Shown here piece by piece: positions 14,591 to 24,642 of a DNA stretch of 64,000 nt. The DNA lies in assembly GCF_028769735.1 (NCBI RefSeq), contig NC_088171.1:127323533-127387532 (forward strand), in the 5' to 3' direction. The stretch is from Zonotrichia leucophrys gambelii. Lineage: Eukaryota; Chordata; Aves; Passeriformes; Passerellidae. Each line of letters starts with the position of its first letter. Position 1 is the first letter of the stretch. Position numbers and translations under genes: made by a program. The notes beneath the pieces are model-generated. The model was not told the DNA's origin. It saw only the letters and a program-made list of their open reading frames with translations, and made no database searches.

Positions 14591-15571
14591 ACCTAATTCA
14601 TGGATATTAATGCAAATTGGTCATTGCTTTTGCCCTCACACAGGTATAAAACTGACTTATTTTGGCAAATGTGAATTAATATACTTGGAAAATATTTACA
14701 TAGCCTTGGAAAATTGAGTTATTGTGCTTCTCAGAGGAAGTTATTAGAACCAAATCCTCCTATTATCTAAAGATGCTGGCTTACATAGAGGTATACATTC
14801 CGAAAACTAAACCCAGACAACTGATCTACAACATGACTGAGTATTTTAAAAATGCAGAATAAATAACTTTTTTCTTCTTGTTCCTTTTGGATACACTCAG
14901 ACAGCAACAGAAAGGTACTTTCACTGTAGTGAGCTGTAATTAAAATAACTACAAAGGGGAAGTAGAAAACAGGATGCAATTAGCAGTTACAGGAATTTAG
15001 AGATCATGGAGATGGAACAATTTCCTCCCTATCAATGACAATTTTCATATTTCCTGAAGAAGATTTCCTTTATTTCAGTTGAAGAAAGACCCATGGGCTC
15101 CAACCACTGGTATCTTAAGCTCCCCAAAGGAGGTGACAGAAGATGACATATAAATTCATTAGGAGAATTCATTTTTACTGCCCGTGCCACAAAATCTTTC
15201 CAAATCTCTGCCTTCAGGTGTGTACCTGTGAAATAGAAGTGGTTGGAAGTGACTGAGGGCATGCTGGGAAGAGCAGTAACAAGTTTGCATTCTGCCTGTG
15301 CTACAGTTTTACTCTGACTTACTCACAGGACCTGGAAATCTGGGGGAAGGAAAGGTAAAGGAGCTTGGGGAAAGTACATATGGGAAGGTGATGGTATCTC
15401 TTCTGGGTGTTTCTCACTATTACTATATCTGCAATACCTTCCCTTTAAAGCTTCATTGAGGTCAAGCTTTATCTCTAGGAATAATCTAAGCCTTGCTCAA
15501 AACTTCCTGCAACACTTACTGCAACATTTGTGACAGAACTGCAGTGAGAATTTGTTGTCCCCTGTGTCCCA
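14591..15571. other. Noncoding stretch with chance-length minus-strand frames
   Basis: No repeat recognised. Two minus-strand open stretches (14767-14979 and 15032-15225) lie behind pyrimidine-rich acceptor-like sites but lack good donors, and their phases do not link to the 17346-17484 exon. They are considered in the findings and rejected lists. Confidence 0.35.
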
Positions 15572-15745
15572 GTAAAACATCAGGTACAGACTGCCCACAG
15601 GAACTGTGGCTGCCCCATTCACTGGCAGTGCTCAAGGCTTGGCTGGATGGGGCACTGGGCAGCCTGGTCTACTGGGAGATGTGCCTATGGCAGGGGGGTT
15701 GGAACTAGATCATCTTTAAGATACCTACCTGTAATGTCTGGTTGC
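15572..15745 (+). repeat. CR1 LINE 3' end, sense
   Basis: Plus-strand CR1 3' end: 'gctgccccattcactgg', 'gtgctcaaggcttggctgg', 'ggcagcctggtctactggga' and 'ggttggaactagatcatctt' follow the CR1 order closely. The terminal octamer repeat has decayed. 5'-truncated and noncoding. Confidence 0.9.
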
Positions 15746-17345
15746 ATTTCATTCCAAACATTGCAAACTCCACCCAGCCATGCTGCTCCTCCACCTGGGC
15801 AACAACAATCACTGCTTCCATCACTGGGTTTGACCACTTTGCAGACCTCTGCTAGTGCTGGTGGATATGATGTACACATGTACTAGAGTTCCAGCAGACA
15901 TATAACATGATTTTGATGACATTTCCTTTATGGAGTGTAAGGAAAAGTATCACATTTACCAAAATCAGGACCATTTGTATCTTAATTCTGCCTTATTTGC
16001 CGCTGTCTGTATTCACTTACCCTCACTAATGACTGTGCAGAGTTACACAGATCTCTTCTCTCACAGTCACATCATCAGCACAAGGAGATTTTCTCACCCA
16101 GTTCAAAAAGTTGGTTGTAGTTTGATGGGGACTTCAGTAGGAACCAACACCTCATACTGTGGCTGCTATTTCCAACACAGTTAAGAACCACAGGTCACCA
16201 AGGGTCTAAACAATCTTCTCCAAAAGGAGAGATTAGCAGCTTTACACGATGTTCAGCTATGTCTTCACAGAGCACTGCACTTGTTTCCACAATACTCAGA
16301 CAGCACCATTTACTGAGTAAGCAGAGAAGGTATTTGGTGTCTAGTCTGACCAGAGCTGTTCAGTCTGTAGCCTTAGGGAACTCTAGTTAAGCTCTGCTAG
16401 GATGCCAGAAGTATCAATTTCCTCTTGAGCCTCTCCAAGGTGATCATCACTACTGCATCAGAGTATTTCACCAACATTAATGAACTTATCTTTTCACATC
16501 ATGCTATGCTGTGCTATCTTCATTGTACAGATGTTACTGCCACTTCAGTTAAGGCCACCTCTAAACATTCCTTACAATTTCTTACACTTAGCTATTCAAC
16601 TGTTCCCATTTTAGAGGTGTCTAAGTTTCTCATTTCTTCAGATAAAACAACTCAGTGGAGCACAGACTCAGGTATGTAAGATTTCAGGTGAGGCAGACCT
16701 CAGTGAAAAACAAAAAAAGAAGAAGGAAAAAGAAAAAGGAGATATGACAGTTTGTATATGGAAAGTTTCACAGTCAAGCATTCCACATGGACCAGCCAAT
16801 TCCTGCCACTATCATCTTTTTTGGCATATGGAATCTGCATGCAAAGAAGGACACAATTTATTTTTGCCATGGTGATATAGGAATGGCAACAGAAGGTATG
16901 AGTGGGAATTCTATCAGTAGTTTAAGTCCACAAATAAAATTAGAGTGGTTCTTTGAAAACTATTCAAGCAGAAAGTACAACAAGGGAATTGAGCTTTCAT
17001 GTAGAAGTGAGATTGACTACTAATGAGTTAGCATTATTCCTATGGCTATAATATTTCACCACAGTTAGTGTTTATAGTCACTCCAGGAAAAATGAAAAAA
17101 AAACAAAAAATAAAAGTAATCCCAGAGAAAATTTCTAAAAACCCAAAGACACTAACAATAAGATCCCAATAGATAAATAAAGCCAGAAGAAAAAAACATT
17201 TTGCTTCCCATTGCATCCTTTTGTCTTGCAATTACTTCTTGTAGTCCTGGATAAGAGTTGCTTCCTTTTCTAAAGGGGATTTAAAAACTGTTACAGTTTC
17301 TCTTTCCATAAGCTACAAAAGATGTAATATTAATTGATCACTCAC
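15746..17345. other. Noncoding stretch with a polypurine tract
   Basis: Contains an almost uninterrupted A/G run at about 16706-16741, which reads as a polypyrimidine tract on the minus strand. A strong minus-strand acceptor-like site near 16840 is not followed by a usable donor. No repeat family recognised. Confidence 0.35.
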
Positions 17346-17484
17346 CTTGGAATATCCTTTCATAAACAACATGGATGCCCTGGCTTTTTTGCGCAACAAA
17401 ATGCATAAGACCACTTGGAATTCAACTGTCAAACACATGACTGAATAGATTGGATTTACATCAACAGTGTACAAATACCAATTT
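17346..17484 (-). CDS. Candidate internal coding exon of an unidentified membrane protein
   Basis: On the minus strand a pyrimidine-rich acceptor (ctgttctatttcag) ends just before 17484, and a near-consensus donor (CCAAG|GTGAGT) begins at 17345. The 139-nt exon is open in only one frame: one leading base plus 46 codons. The predicted segment begins NWYLYTVDVN, continues with about 20 mostly hydrophobic residues (PIYSVMCLTVEFQVVLCILL), then a basic RKKARAS stretch, and ends MKGYSK. This pattern fits a membrane helix followed by a cytoplasmic positive patch. The incoming phase (two bases already used) matches exactly the phase leaving the CpG-island exon at 22993-23087, giving a Lys codon across the junction. 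I do not recognise the family. A chance open stretch between cryptic splice sites is the main alternative. Confidence 0.4.
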
Positions 17485-20400
17485 CTGAAATAGAACAGTA
17501 TTAATAATTTAAAATCAGAAAGGAAGTATAAAGAAGACTTGCAAGTGAATCTAGTTGCACTACAGTGACTATAAATACTAACACTTTTAGTGTGCTCTGT
17601 AATATTTATGAAATATTATTTATTACTGAGGTTTTATATAGCTATGGTTAGATTAGGAATATCTAATAATGTATTTACAATTATTTTAGGAAGTATCTTC
17701 ATGGAATCTGGTTGTGTTATGCTCTGGGGAAAAACACAGTTCTGACTACAGTATCAAAGTCTTATCTTTGTATGCATGTCATATATAAAGCTTATGTAAA
17801 GATTTCTGGATACTATTTACCCATGTAAGTGCTTCAGTTGAACTATGTCTTACCTATAAAATTTGTTTCATATCTATGTGTCCCAAAAGCATTTTACATG
17901 AAGGAACACAGGAGGCAGACAATTCTTTTCTGTTCCCACAAATTAGGTTCACAGTGAAATGAATGAGAATTGTATACATAATGTCTGGAAAGAAAAAGCA
18001 TAGCATTTAAGCAGCCAAGCTATGTGTTCACATTGCATATTTTTTCTCCAAATTTGGTGCTTGTGTGGGTGAGATCACCCACTGAAGATAGACAGGATGG
18101 ATTCTAGTAATCTATCCTGATGGCTGTGACAATGCCTTCCAGAACAGAAGTGGATACAAATGGTATCAACTGAATAAACCAGGTGCGAACACTTTCAACA
18201 GGTAATATTTCCAGAGTCATCCCAGGTTTGAGACAGAACTGCTACAGCTTTGTTTTACACGGTCAGTAAGAAATATTTTATATCCATGATTGCAAATATG
18301 TCAACTGTTCTTCACAGGGATGCAAAGGTGCATGTCCCAGGCTGACCCAAAGTGTCAGTCTTTGGTCACTGATGACTGAATAACGTGTAAACTGCAGCAC
18401 TGAATCTTGCAAAACTAAGGCTCCCATTCACAGCCTAACAAAGTTCCCATCTTCCACAGAAATGGTCTTGCTTTTGCTAAGGTCTGTTAAGCTCTGCTAA
18501 GTGTTCAAAATTCCTTTCATTCATCTTTCACTGTTGACCACTGATAGATTTCTCAGCAAAGGATAAGACAACCTGTACCTACTTCACCATCAGAGCTTTC
18601 TTTACAGTCTCTCCTTCCTATTAGGGCCCTGACTTTATCTTGCCCTTACCATTTAATTTGTGTGCAAAGTTACTGCACATTAGGAAAAGCATTTTCATCC
18701 AGGGCACAGTAGGTGCACAGCTTCCAAGAGACAGAAAACAGTCTAACTGACCAGACACAAAAAGAAAACAGGAGTGAAAATACATAAAGAGCAAAAGATT
18801 TGATGAACTCAGTCTTATTAAGAGGCCTTCATCAATTGATACAGATTTTCCTATTAAAAAATTGGACAGTATGTAGCTCTTTGAACAGGCAAATAGCCAG
18901 ACCTGATAACTGGAAGTTGAATAAAAACAACACTAGCCTAAAAATTAGTTTATAATAGCAAAAACTTGGGCTAATTAATAACTGGAAAGTTATTATTAAT
19001 AACTGCTCCAGGAAAAAAAAAAAAAAAAAAGACTGATACACCTTTCATATTCTCAGGTTCTTAATGGAGGAACTCATACAATCCCATTTTTCCCCCTCAT
19101 GTTACCATCCCTGTGCTATATGGGCAAGACATTACACATTGGCCCCAAAGAAAGTCCAATCCTTGTCTTTGTGACAGGCAGTGTTTTTGCTCTGTGTTCC
19201 TGCTCTGCTGAGAACTCCTCTATAACACACATCCAGCTTGTAGCTGTTCTCTCTGTCTTCCCTTTGCTCCCATGTCAAACACCCCTCTGATGACTTCTCA
19301 GTCATCAAATAACAAAGTTAATAAGTGTATTCCTGAGGAGTAACTAAATGGGGCTCATGGTCCTCATGACATTTAAGAGTTAGGGAAACAAAACTCCAAT
19401 TAGCTCTCAGTATAATATCTGTGGAACATGGTTGGAAGACTGACACAGGTTTATGACTTCCCCCCTACTTCTCTCTCTCATTTCACCCTATTAGTAGGCA
19501 GTAGAATAACAACAACAACAAATTGAACATGTCTTAGATCCCTGTTTTGCCAGAGTAATGTAAGAACGCAGGAGGTCATCACTTGCTTCAATGTGTAGTT
19601 GAGGGATACAAGCAGTAGCTTTATGTTCAGGAGGAACTCACTACTTGAACTGCTGCAGCCACAGATAAGGTTTTTCTGTGACAGGGGCCTCTGATCCATC
19701 TGAAAGATTGTAACCTGCAGATCAAATAACTTCCTGTCTTAAAGTGTATGACACATCATGAGATATTCAGGAGCTACCTTCTCTGTATCTGTATCTAATC
19801 TTCAGTAAATCTTGTTGGAGCAGATGCTGGAATAGGAGGGTAATTTACAGCTCACTGCTGCAGGAGCCACGCAAGCATCCGGCCCAGGCACAAAATACCC
19901 CTGATGATATTAAGAGAGCAATGTCTGTTTGAACACCTGAAGGTATTCCCCATGGACTTCAAAACTCACAGTTCTTTGCCTATTTCAAAATGCTCCTTCT
20001 GCCTCTGATGGCAACAGCTCACACACCAGAGACACCCTATTTAACAAATATCTGCTGCAAGGAACAAGGAAGCCATATCCCACGTTCAAGTAAACGGCTT
20101 TACTAAACAAAAGTATCAGTATCTCCTGAGCTAAGCCATCCACAATCATGTAACAATCTTGTGCTAATCTGACACCCGACCAGGCTCGCCAGCAGCAACT
20201 GTTTGCTTCTGTGAGGTTGTCACCTCCCATATGTGTCAATAGTATGCTTAGTTTAATGTTTTTTGCTACAGTAACTTAAGAAACAACAGCAACTCACTGA
20301 AGGGTGAATAAGAAGTAAGTCACAGTAGCTCGTCAACAAAAACAAGTGCTCAAAGGGCTTGTGAATTAACACATGATCATTAGTGCTGACAATCCTAGAC

Positions 20401-22329
20401 TACTGCCTTCTGCTACCAGACTTAAATAATCATCACGTCCCTATTAAAAAAAAAAAAAAAAAAGAAAGTCATTATTATCAGGGTTTGGGGATGTGGGGGG
20501 GTGCGGTGCAGAGAGGACCAAGGGGGGGTATAGTTTTTAAATGAAATTCAACTTTTAAAAAGTGGTTTTGCATTTCTTTTAATAGTTCTATTATTCCCCC
20601 AAAGTCCAGGAGGAGTATGTATATTTCCTACAATGCAAGACCACACACTTTTAAAACAAACAAACCCATGGAAGATATTTCTTTTGATTAAGCAAACAGT
20701 GGAGAAAAAGTCTTAACAGAAAGAAAGATATGCACTGTGAAAGAAGATTAGTTACCTTTTTTTTTCTGCTTAAAGGGAAACATAGCTGTGCAAACACTGC
20801 AGCTGCTAACTAGACATTCTCAAACAACTAATATGTAACCCACTGTTACTGTAACAATTTTCTCATCTCCACTAGTTGGGCTCAAACCTGGACAAGAAAA
20901 AATAATTAACTGAGACTGAACAGAAATTATAATTCACAGCATATATTTTAAGGATATCCTTATATGCTCTATTAGCATTTGCTTGACTATCAAAGAATCC
21001 TTATCTGGTTGGGATGCTGAAATAATTCTATCAATATGTATGAGCTCTGGAACTAAAATAAATAGTACTAAAACATCCTAACAGTAAAATACAATCCAAA
21101 TAATTAAACAAATTATTACTCCAGCAACATAAGGAAAGGCATTTTTAAAGTTCCAACTTTGACTATTTCTCATATTTTAAATAAATTTATTCTTTAAAAT
21201 ACAGGGTATTATTTCAGATAAAATCTAATCACATGAGAAAAATGGCAGGTTGCCATGCACAAGAATTTCCCTTCTTATTTATCACTATGCTGTCAACATA
21301 GGCAGTTCTTTCCTGCTGCATTTTCCTGTGGTCTTTTACAGAAGGCAAAAAGCATCAACTCAAGAATTCCATTTTCCCCCATTATTGCATACTCTTAAAA
21401 ATGGAACTGACAGGACAGCAGTTTATTTGCGCACAAACTAGAGCCAAATCATGCAAACTGGCTTTCAGAAACCCACGGATCAATTGTTACTCTCCGGGAG
21501 CGCTGCCTCGGCGGGCGGAGGCGAGGGAGTTTCATTTGGGAGAAGGGAAAAGTTGAGGAGTTGCAGAGGTACGGAATCCAGCAGCCTTCCCGTCTCCACT
21601 GCACAAAGCTAATTAAAAGACTCAAGTATATACACAGTAGCAATGGCATCTTCTGCGTCTGCAACTATTTTTAAAGGCACCTAAATTCTGAAGAGGCTTA
21701 GCATACAGACATTTAAGCTTATATGAATATTCATGTCTGAGTACTACACCAAATCTAAGTCATTGTGCAAAGATAAGCATGGCTTAAAAATGTTAAATGT
21801 CGGGTCATTAGATTGACAACACCTACAGACATAGCCAAATAAAAATTAAAACAGGCTGTCCACCAAGAACATCTTACTGGCTCTCAGCCCAATTCTTCCA
21901 CCAGTGACACGCTAAGCGCCTCAAATTCCCCTTCCCCTATTATGATTTTAATTAGAAAACTATCTTAATACAACTTTGCAAACATCAAAAAACTTCCTTT
22001 GCATAGAGAAGCAGCTTCTGAAACCTTTCCTCGGTTTAGAGCACAGGAAAAGAAACTACCTAAACCATGCCGCTTTCAACGTTAAGTGAAAAACTTTACA
22101 TTCCCTAGTACTAGGAACACGTAGCGTTAAACCCATTTACAGGTGAACTGAACAACAAATCAAGCATTTTTAAAATTAATATAAAAATCCCATTTTCAGA
22201 GGCAAAAATCTCAGGGCATACTTCGGTATTTGTTGGTTACTGACAATAAGTTAAAACACGGTACCTCTTCTAAACTGAAAGAACAGCTAGAATAAATTAT
22301 CACACGAGAGAGCGAAAAACCTGTGTCGT
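17485..22329. other. Probable first intron of the minus-strand gene model
   Basis: No repeats of known family or further phase-compatible exons were recognised between the two candidate exons. It contains A18 runs at 19013-19030 and 20446-20463, an 8-bp-arm palindrome at 18065-18082, a G-run cluster near 20481, and a GC-richer segment about 21490-21540 approaching the CpG island. Intron status depends entirely on the gene model being right. Confidence 0.35.
20481..20501 (+). other. Potential G-quadruplex motif
   Basis: The stretch gggtttggggatgtgggggg, extended by one more g, gives four runs of at least three guanines with loops of 3, 4 and 1 bases. This meets the usual G3+N1-7 rule. It sits 17 bp after an A18 run, and another G7 run lies near 20521. 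Inference from sequence pattern only. Confidence 0.5.
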
Positions 22330-22524
22330 TACAGTTTCTCTCCGCAAACTGCTTCTTTCCTGCGGCATCATCTGTTAAATCAGAAACTCCTTTGAACACC
22401 GCAGCCTCGCTGACTCTCAGGGCGCACTGCCTGCGCCGACACTCTCTCGGTATTTTCGCATCGCTCCCTCTCCGCGGGGCCAGCAGAGCCGCCCGCCTCT
22501 CCCGGTGCCGCTCGCAGCCGCGCA

Positions 22525-22638
22525 CCGCGTTCGGAGCGCACCGCACCGCACCGCAGCGCACCGCGCTCGGAGCGCACCGCGCTCGGAGCCACCGCACAGC
22601 ACCGCGCTCGGAGCGCACCGCGCCGCGCCGCGCTCGGG
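22525..22638. repeat. GC-rich minisatellite inside the CpG island
   Basis: The 13-mer CCGCGYTCGGAGC occurs at 22525-22537, 22561-22573, 22577-22589 and 22602-22614, with a partial copy at 22628-22638. The copies are separated by CACCG-type pentamers. Spacing is irregular (36, 16, 25 and 26 bp), so this is an imperfect, probably length-variable array. In the gene model it lies in the first intron, about 0.4 kb downstream of exon 1. Confidence 0.85.
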
Positions 22639-22992
22639 CCGTCCCCGCCCGCACACGCACCGAGGGGACAGACGCGCTCTGCCTCCGCCGACCCGTGCGG
22701 CACGGACCCGCCTGGCCGAGCCGAGCCGAGCCGGGCCAGGCCGCGAGCCGCTGACCCGGGGGAGGGCAGCGGAGAAGTTGCGGCCGCCCCGAGGCGCGCA
22801 CCGAGGCGCACAGGTGCAGACGGTCCCGCCGCGCATCCCGCCCGGCGCCAGCCTCCAGGGGCGGGGGAAGCCGAAGCCCGAAGCCGAACCCCTGCCCCGG
22901 GCCGCCCCTGCGGCGCGGAGGCAGCACCAAGGCGGCGGCTGCTGCCCCTCGCCCGCCGCCCGCGCCGGCACCGCGCCCGCGGACAAACTTAC

Positions 22993-23087
22993 TTGCGGGC
23001 GGCGGCGGCGGCACCCGCGCCCTCCTTCCCGCGCTGCGAGCGAGCGCAGCCCCGGCGCGGCGGCCGCTGCCGAGCGCCTTCGGACAT
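22993..23087 (-). CDS. Candidate first coding exon (N-terminus), unidentified protein
   Basis: On the minus strand an ATG at 23087 lies in a good initiation context (A at -3; ctgagcATGt). It opens 31 complete codons, beginning MSEGARQRPP and ending with a basic/alanine-rich GAGAAAAAR, then two bases of a further codon, followed by a consensus donor GTAAGT (22992-22987). Without splicing the frame stops immediately (TAA), which makes the donor the natural end of the exon. A TATA-like/MEF2 element lies about 95 bp upstream. The leaving phase matches the exon at 17346-17484. Low-complexity Arg/Ala/Gly composition is typical of GC-rich first exons and gives no family hint. A second, weaker donor (GTAGGT, 23116-23111) would place the ATG in an intron. 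Confidence 0.45.
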
Positions 23088-23180
23088 GCTCAGTCCCCCC
23101 GCCGTGCGGAACCTACCACCGGGGGGACGGGGGAGCGCGGAGAGAGAGGGGGCAGAGCTGGATGCTACCAAGAGGACGCG

Positions 23181-23212
23181 CTAAAAATAGGCACCGCAGA
23201 AAGGAACAGCTG
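23181..23212 (-). promoter_or_regulatory. MEF2-type/TATA-like element plus E-box
   Basis: CTAAAAATAG at 23181-23190 is a perfect match to the MEF2 consensus YTA(A/T)4TAR. On the minus strand it reads CTATTTTTAG, which can also act as an AT-rich core-promoter element. An E-box CAGCTG lies at 23207-23212, 16 bp away. Paired MEF2 and E-box sites are known from muscle and some neuronal promoters. Placed about 95 bp upstream of the minus-strand ATG, it predicts a transcription start near 23150-23160. Occupancy is inferred. Confidence 0.5.
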
Positions 23213-23569
23213 GGGCTTAAAGGGGCGGCGGCCGCCGCGCTCCCCGCAGCCCCGGGCGAGCGGCGCCTCCTCCCGCCGCACGGCTCTTCCCCCGGAGCCG
23301 GAGCAGAGGCTCTGCAGCCGGGGCCTGCGCTGCCGCGGGGCTCTCACCGCGGAGCCAGCGCAGGAGAGGCTCTGCGAGCGGGGCGCTGCCGGCATCCCGC
23401 GCTGCCCGCAATGCCCGCGCCGCCGCGTCCTGCCCGCGCCTTTGCGGCGGGAGAGCTGCGGTGCGCTCAGCTGCGGCCGCCGGAGCGCTCAGGGGTGCGC
23501 AGGGCCCCGGGAGGGCTCTGGGAGCATCCGGCGGGGCGGCTGCCGGGCTCTGCCCCCTTCACCCCAGCG

Positions 23570-23632
23570 CCGGGCCATTTACCTCGGGGCCAGGAGCGTA
23601 TCTCGGACCGGGCCATTTATCTCAGGGCCAGG
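23570..23632. repeat. Duplicated 25-bp GC-island motif
   Basis: ccgggccatttacctcgggg plus ccagg (23570-23594) recurs at 23608-23632 with two changes (c to t, g to a), 38 bp apart. Each copy contains GGCCATTTA, an AT-rich core in a GC-rich setting. A duplicated protein-binding site is possible; the CCAT core is loosely YY1-like. Confidence 0.8.
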
Positions 23633-23720
23633 CCACCCCGTGAAGCAGCAGCTTCAGAAATGAGTTCTACTTAGTGAGCGAGAGGATGCCGAGCGGCGTT
23701 TTCATGCGGCGTTTCTCTGG

Positions 23721-24642
23721 AGACATCTCCATCCTGCTCCGAGGCGTTAGATTATGCGGACGAGGTTTGGGGAGTGACAAACACTCGGGAGCTCTCCCAT
23801 GAAGCTCAGAGCAGTCAGATGAGAATGTGGCAGGTCCGAGGCGAAAAGCGTGAAGAACAGCCCTCCTAAATATAATTTTCTAGGCTGGAAGATCTATGCG
23901 GCAACAGAAATTACATGATCACCTCTCACTGACACTGCTATGTTTCAAAACTGAGAGCTGTTGAAATTGAAAGCCGCCTAAGTATTTGTGAATGGGAATT
24001 TCTGATGGGGTTTTTTAGCCGTGGCTTATCATTCTCTACCTTCCTAAAAGACCGACAAGAATAAACATAATAGCACCACATTGTTTTAGATTTATATAGA
24101 TACTAGAGAGTCTAAAATTATATTCCCCTAGCAGAAGTTCAGAGGTATTACTGAATTCTGCTTTTATGGATACAGAAAATTGCTATTACACACACACACA
24201 AAATAAGGGCATCTTTAAAAATTACTAAACTACTGCTAAGAAAAAATATCAGACAACATCTGCATCATGATAATCTGCTATTCTGATGACATAATGTACA
24301 ATAGTATGTACACTCAAGACCACATTCAAAATTTTTCATTTATTTCATTAGACATGAGAGATCACTTGAAATTTATCTTCATCGGAAATCTAACACAGCC
24401 TTCAGCAAAAACTACTGCAGAAAAAACCCCTCAGTCACACGTAGGTGGGTATAATCAGGAAAGGAAGTGTTACTTGTCAGTGCTGTCAAATAAAGTGAGA
24501 GCAAGGAAGCAATTTCCCTTGCAGACTGACATACAGTGGCATAGATTATTAGACAAGATTGTGTAGGTAACTACTGCAGTACTTGGAGATACTGAAGATG
24601 ACGTCACAAAGATTATAGTATTAAAAAGGGAGTGAATCAGGT
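23721..24642. other. Upstream flank of the CpG island
   Basis: Returns to AT-rich composition. Holds a short (AC) run at 24188-24200 and the CRE described separately. A 99-codon plus-strand frame (24267-24566) ends just before a possible GTAACT donor but has no convincing acceptor or recognisable product. Confidence 0.4.
24599..24606. promoter_or_regulatory. Palindromic CRE
   Basis: TGACGTCA, the full cAMP-response element bound by CREB/ATF proteins, lies about 1.4 kb upstream of the proposed minus-strand start and 36 bp from the edge of the ERVL-like LTR. It is an exact consensus match; function is inferred. Confidence 0.45.

Larger units (their letters stand above)
22330..23720. promoter_or_regulatory. 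CpG island promoter
   Basis: About 1.4 kb of very GC-rich, CpG-dense sequence in an otherwise AT-rich window. It includes GC boxes (for example ggggcggggg near 22859-22868 and ggggcgg near 23221) and many CGG/CCG runs. It is the only such island here and almost certainly marks a gene start. The best directional evidence points to transcription on the minus strand: a TATA/MEF2 element, then an ATG, then a GTAAGT donor. A bidirectional promoter cannot be excluded. Long open frames through the island (up to 389 codons) come from the scarcity of stop codons in GC-rich DNA and are not annotated as genes. Confidence 0.9.

Noticed and set aside
14767..14979. 70-codon minus-strand frame behind an acceptor-like site
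   Set aside because: The donor options are weak (TAT|GTAAGC) and the phase does not connect to neighbouring candidates; many similar chance segments occur in this AT-rich window.
17283..17345. A second acceptor 33 bp after the 17346 exon, followed by a 26-codon in-phase frame
   Set aside because: A 33-nt intron is too short for vertebrate splicing. The in-phase continuation is probably coincidence.
22211..23674. Open frames of 143-389 codons on both strands through the CpG island
   Set aside because: Overlapping frames in several phases and on both strands reflect stop-codon scarcity in GC-rich DNA; composition is Arg/Ala/Pro/Gly low-complexity. Only the short ATG-to-donor segment at 22993-23087 has supporting signals.
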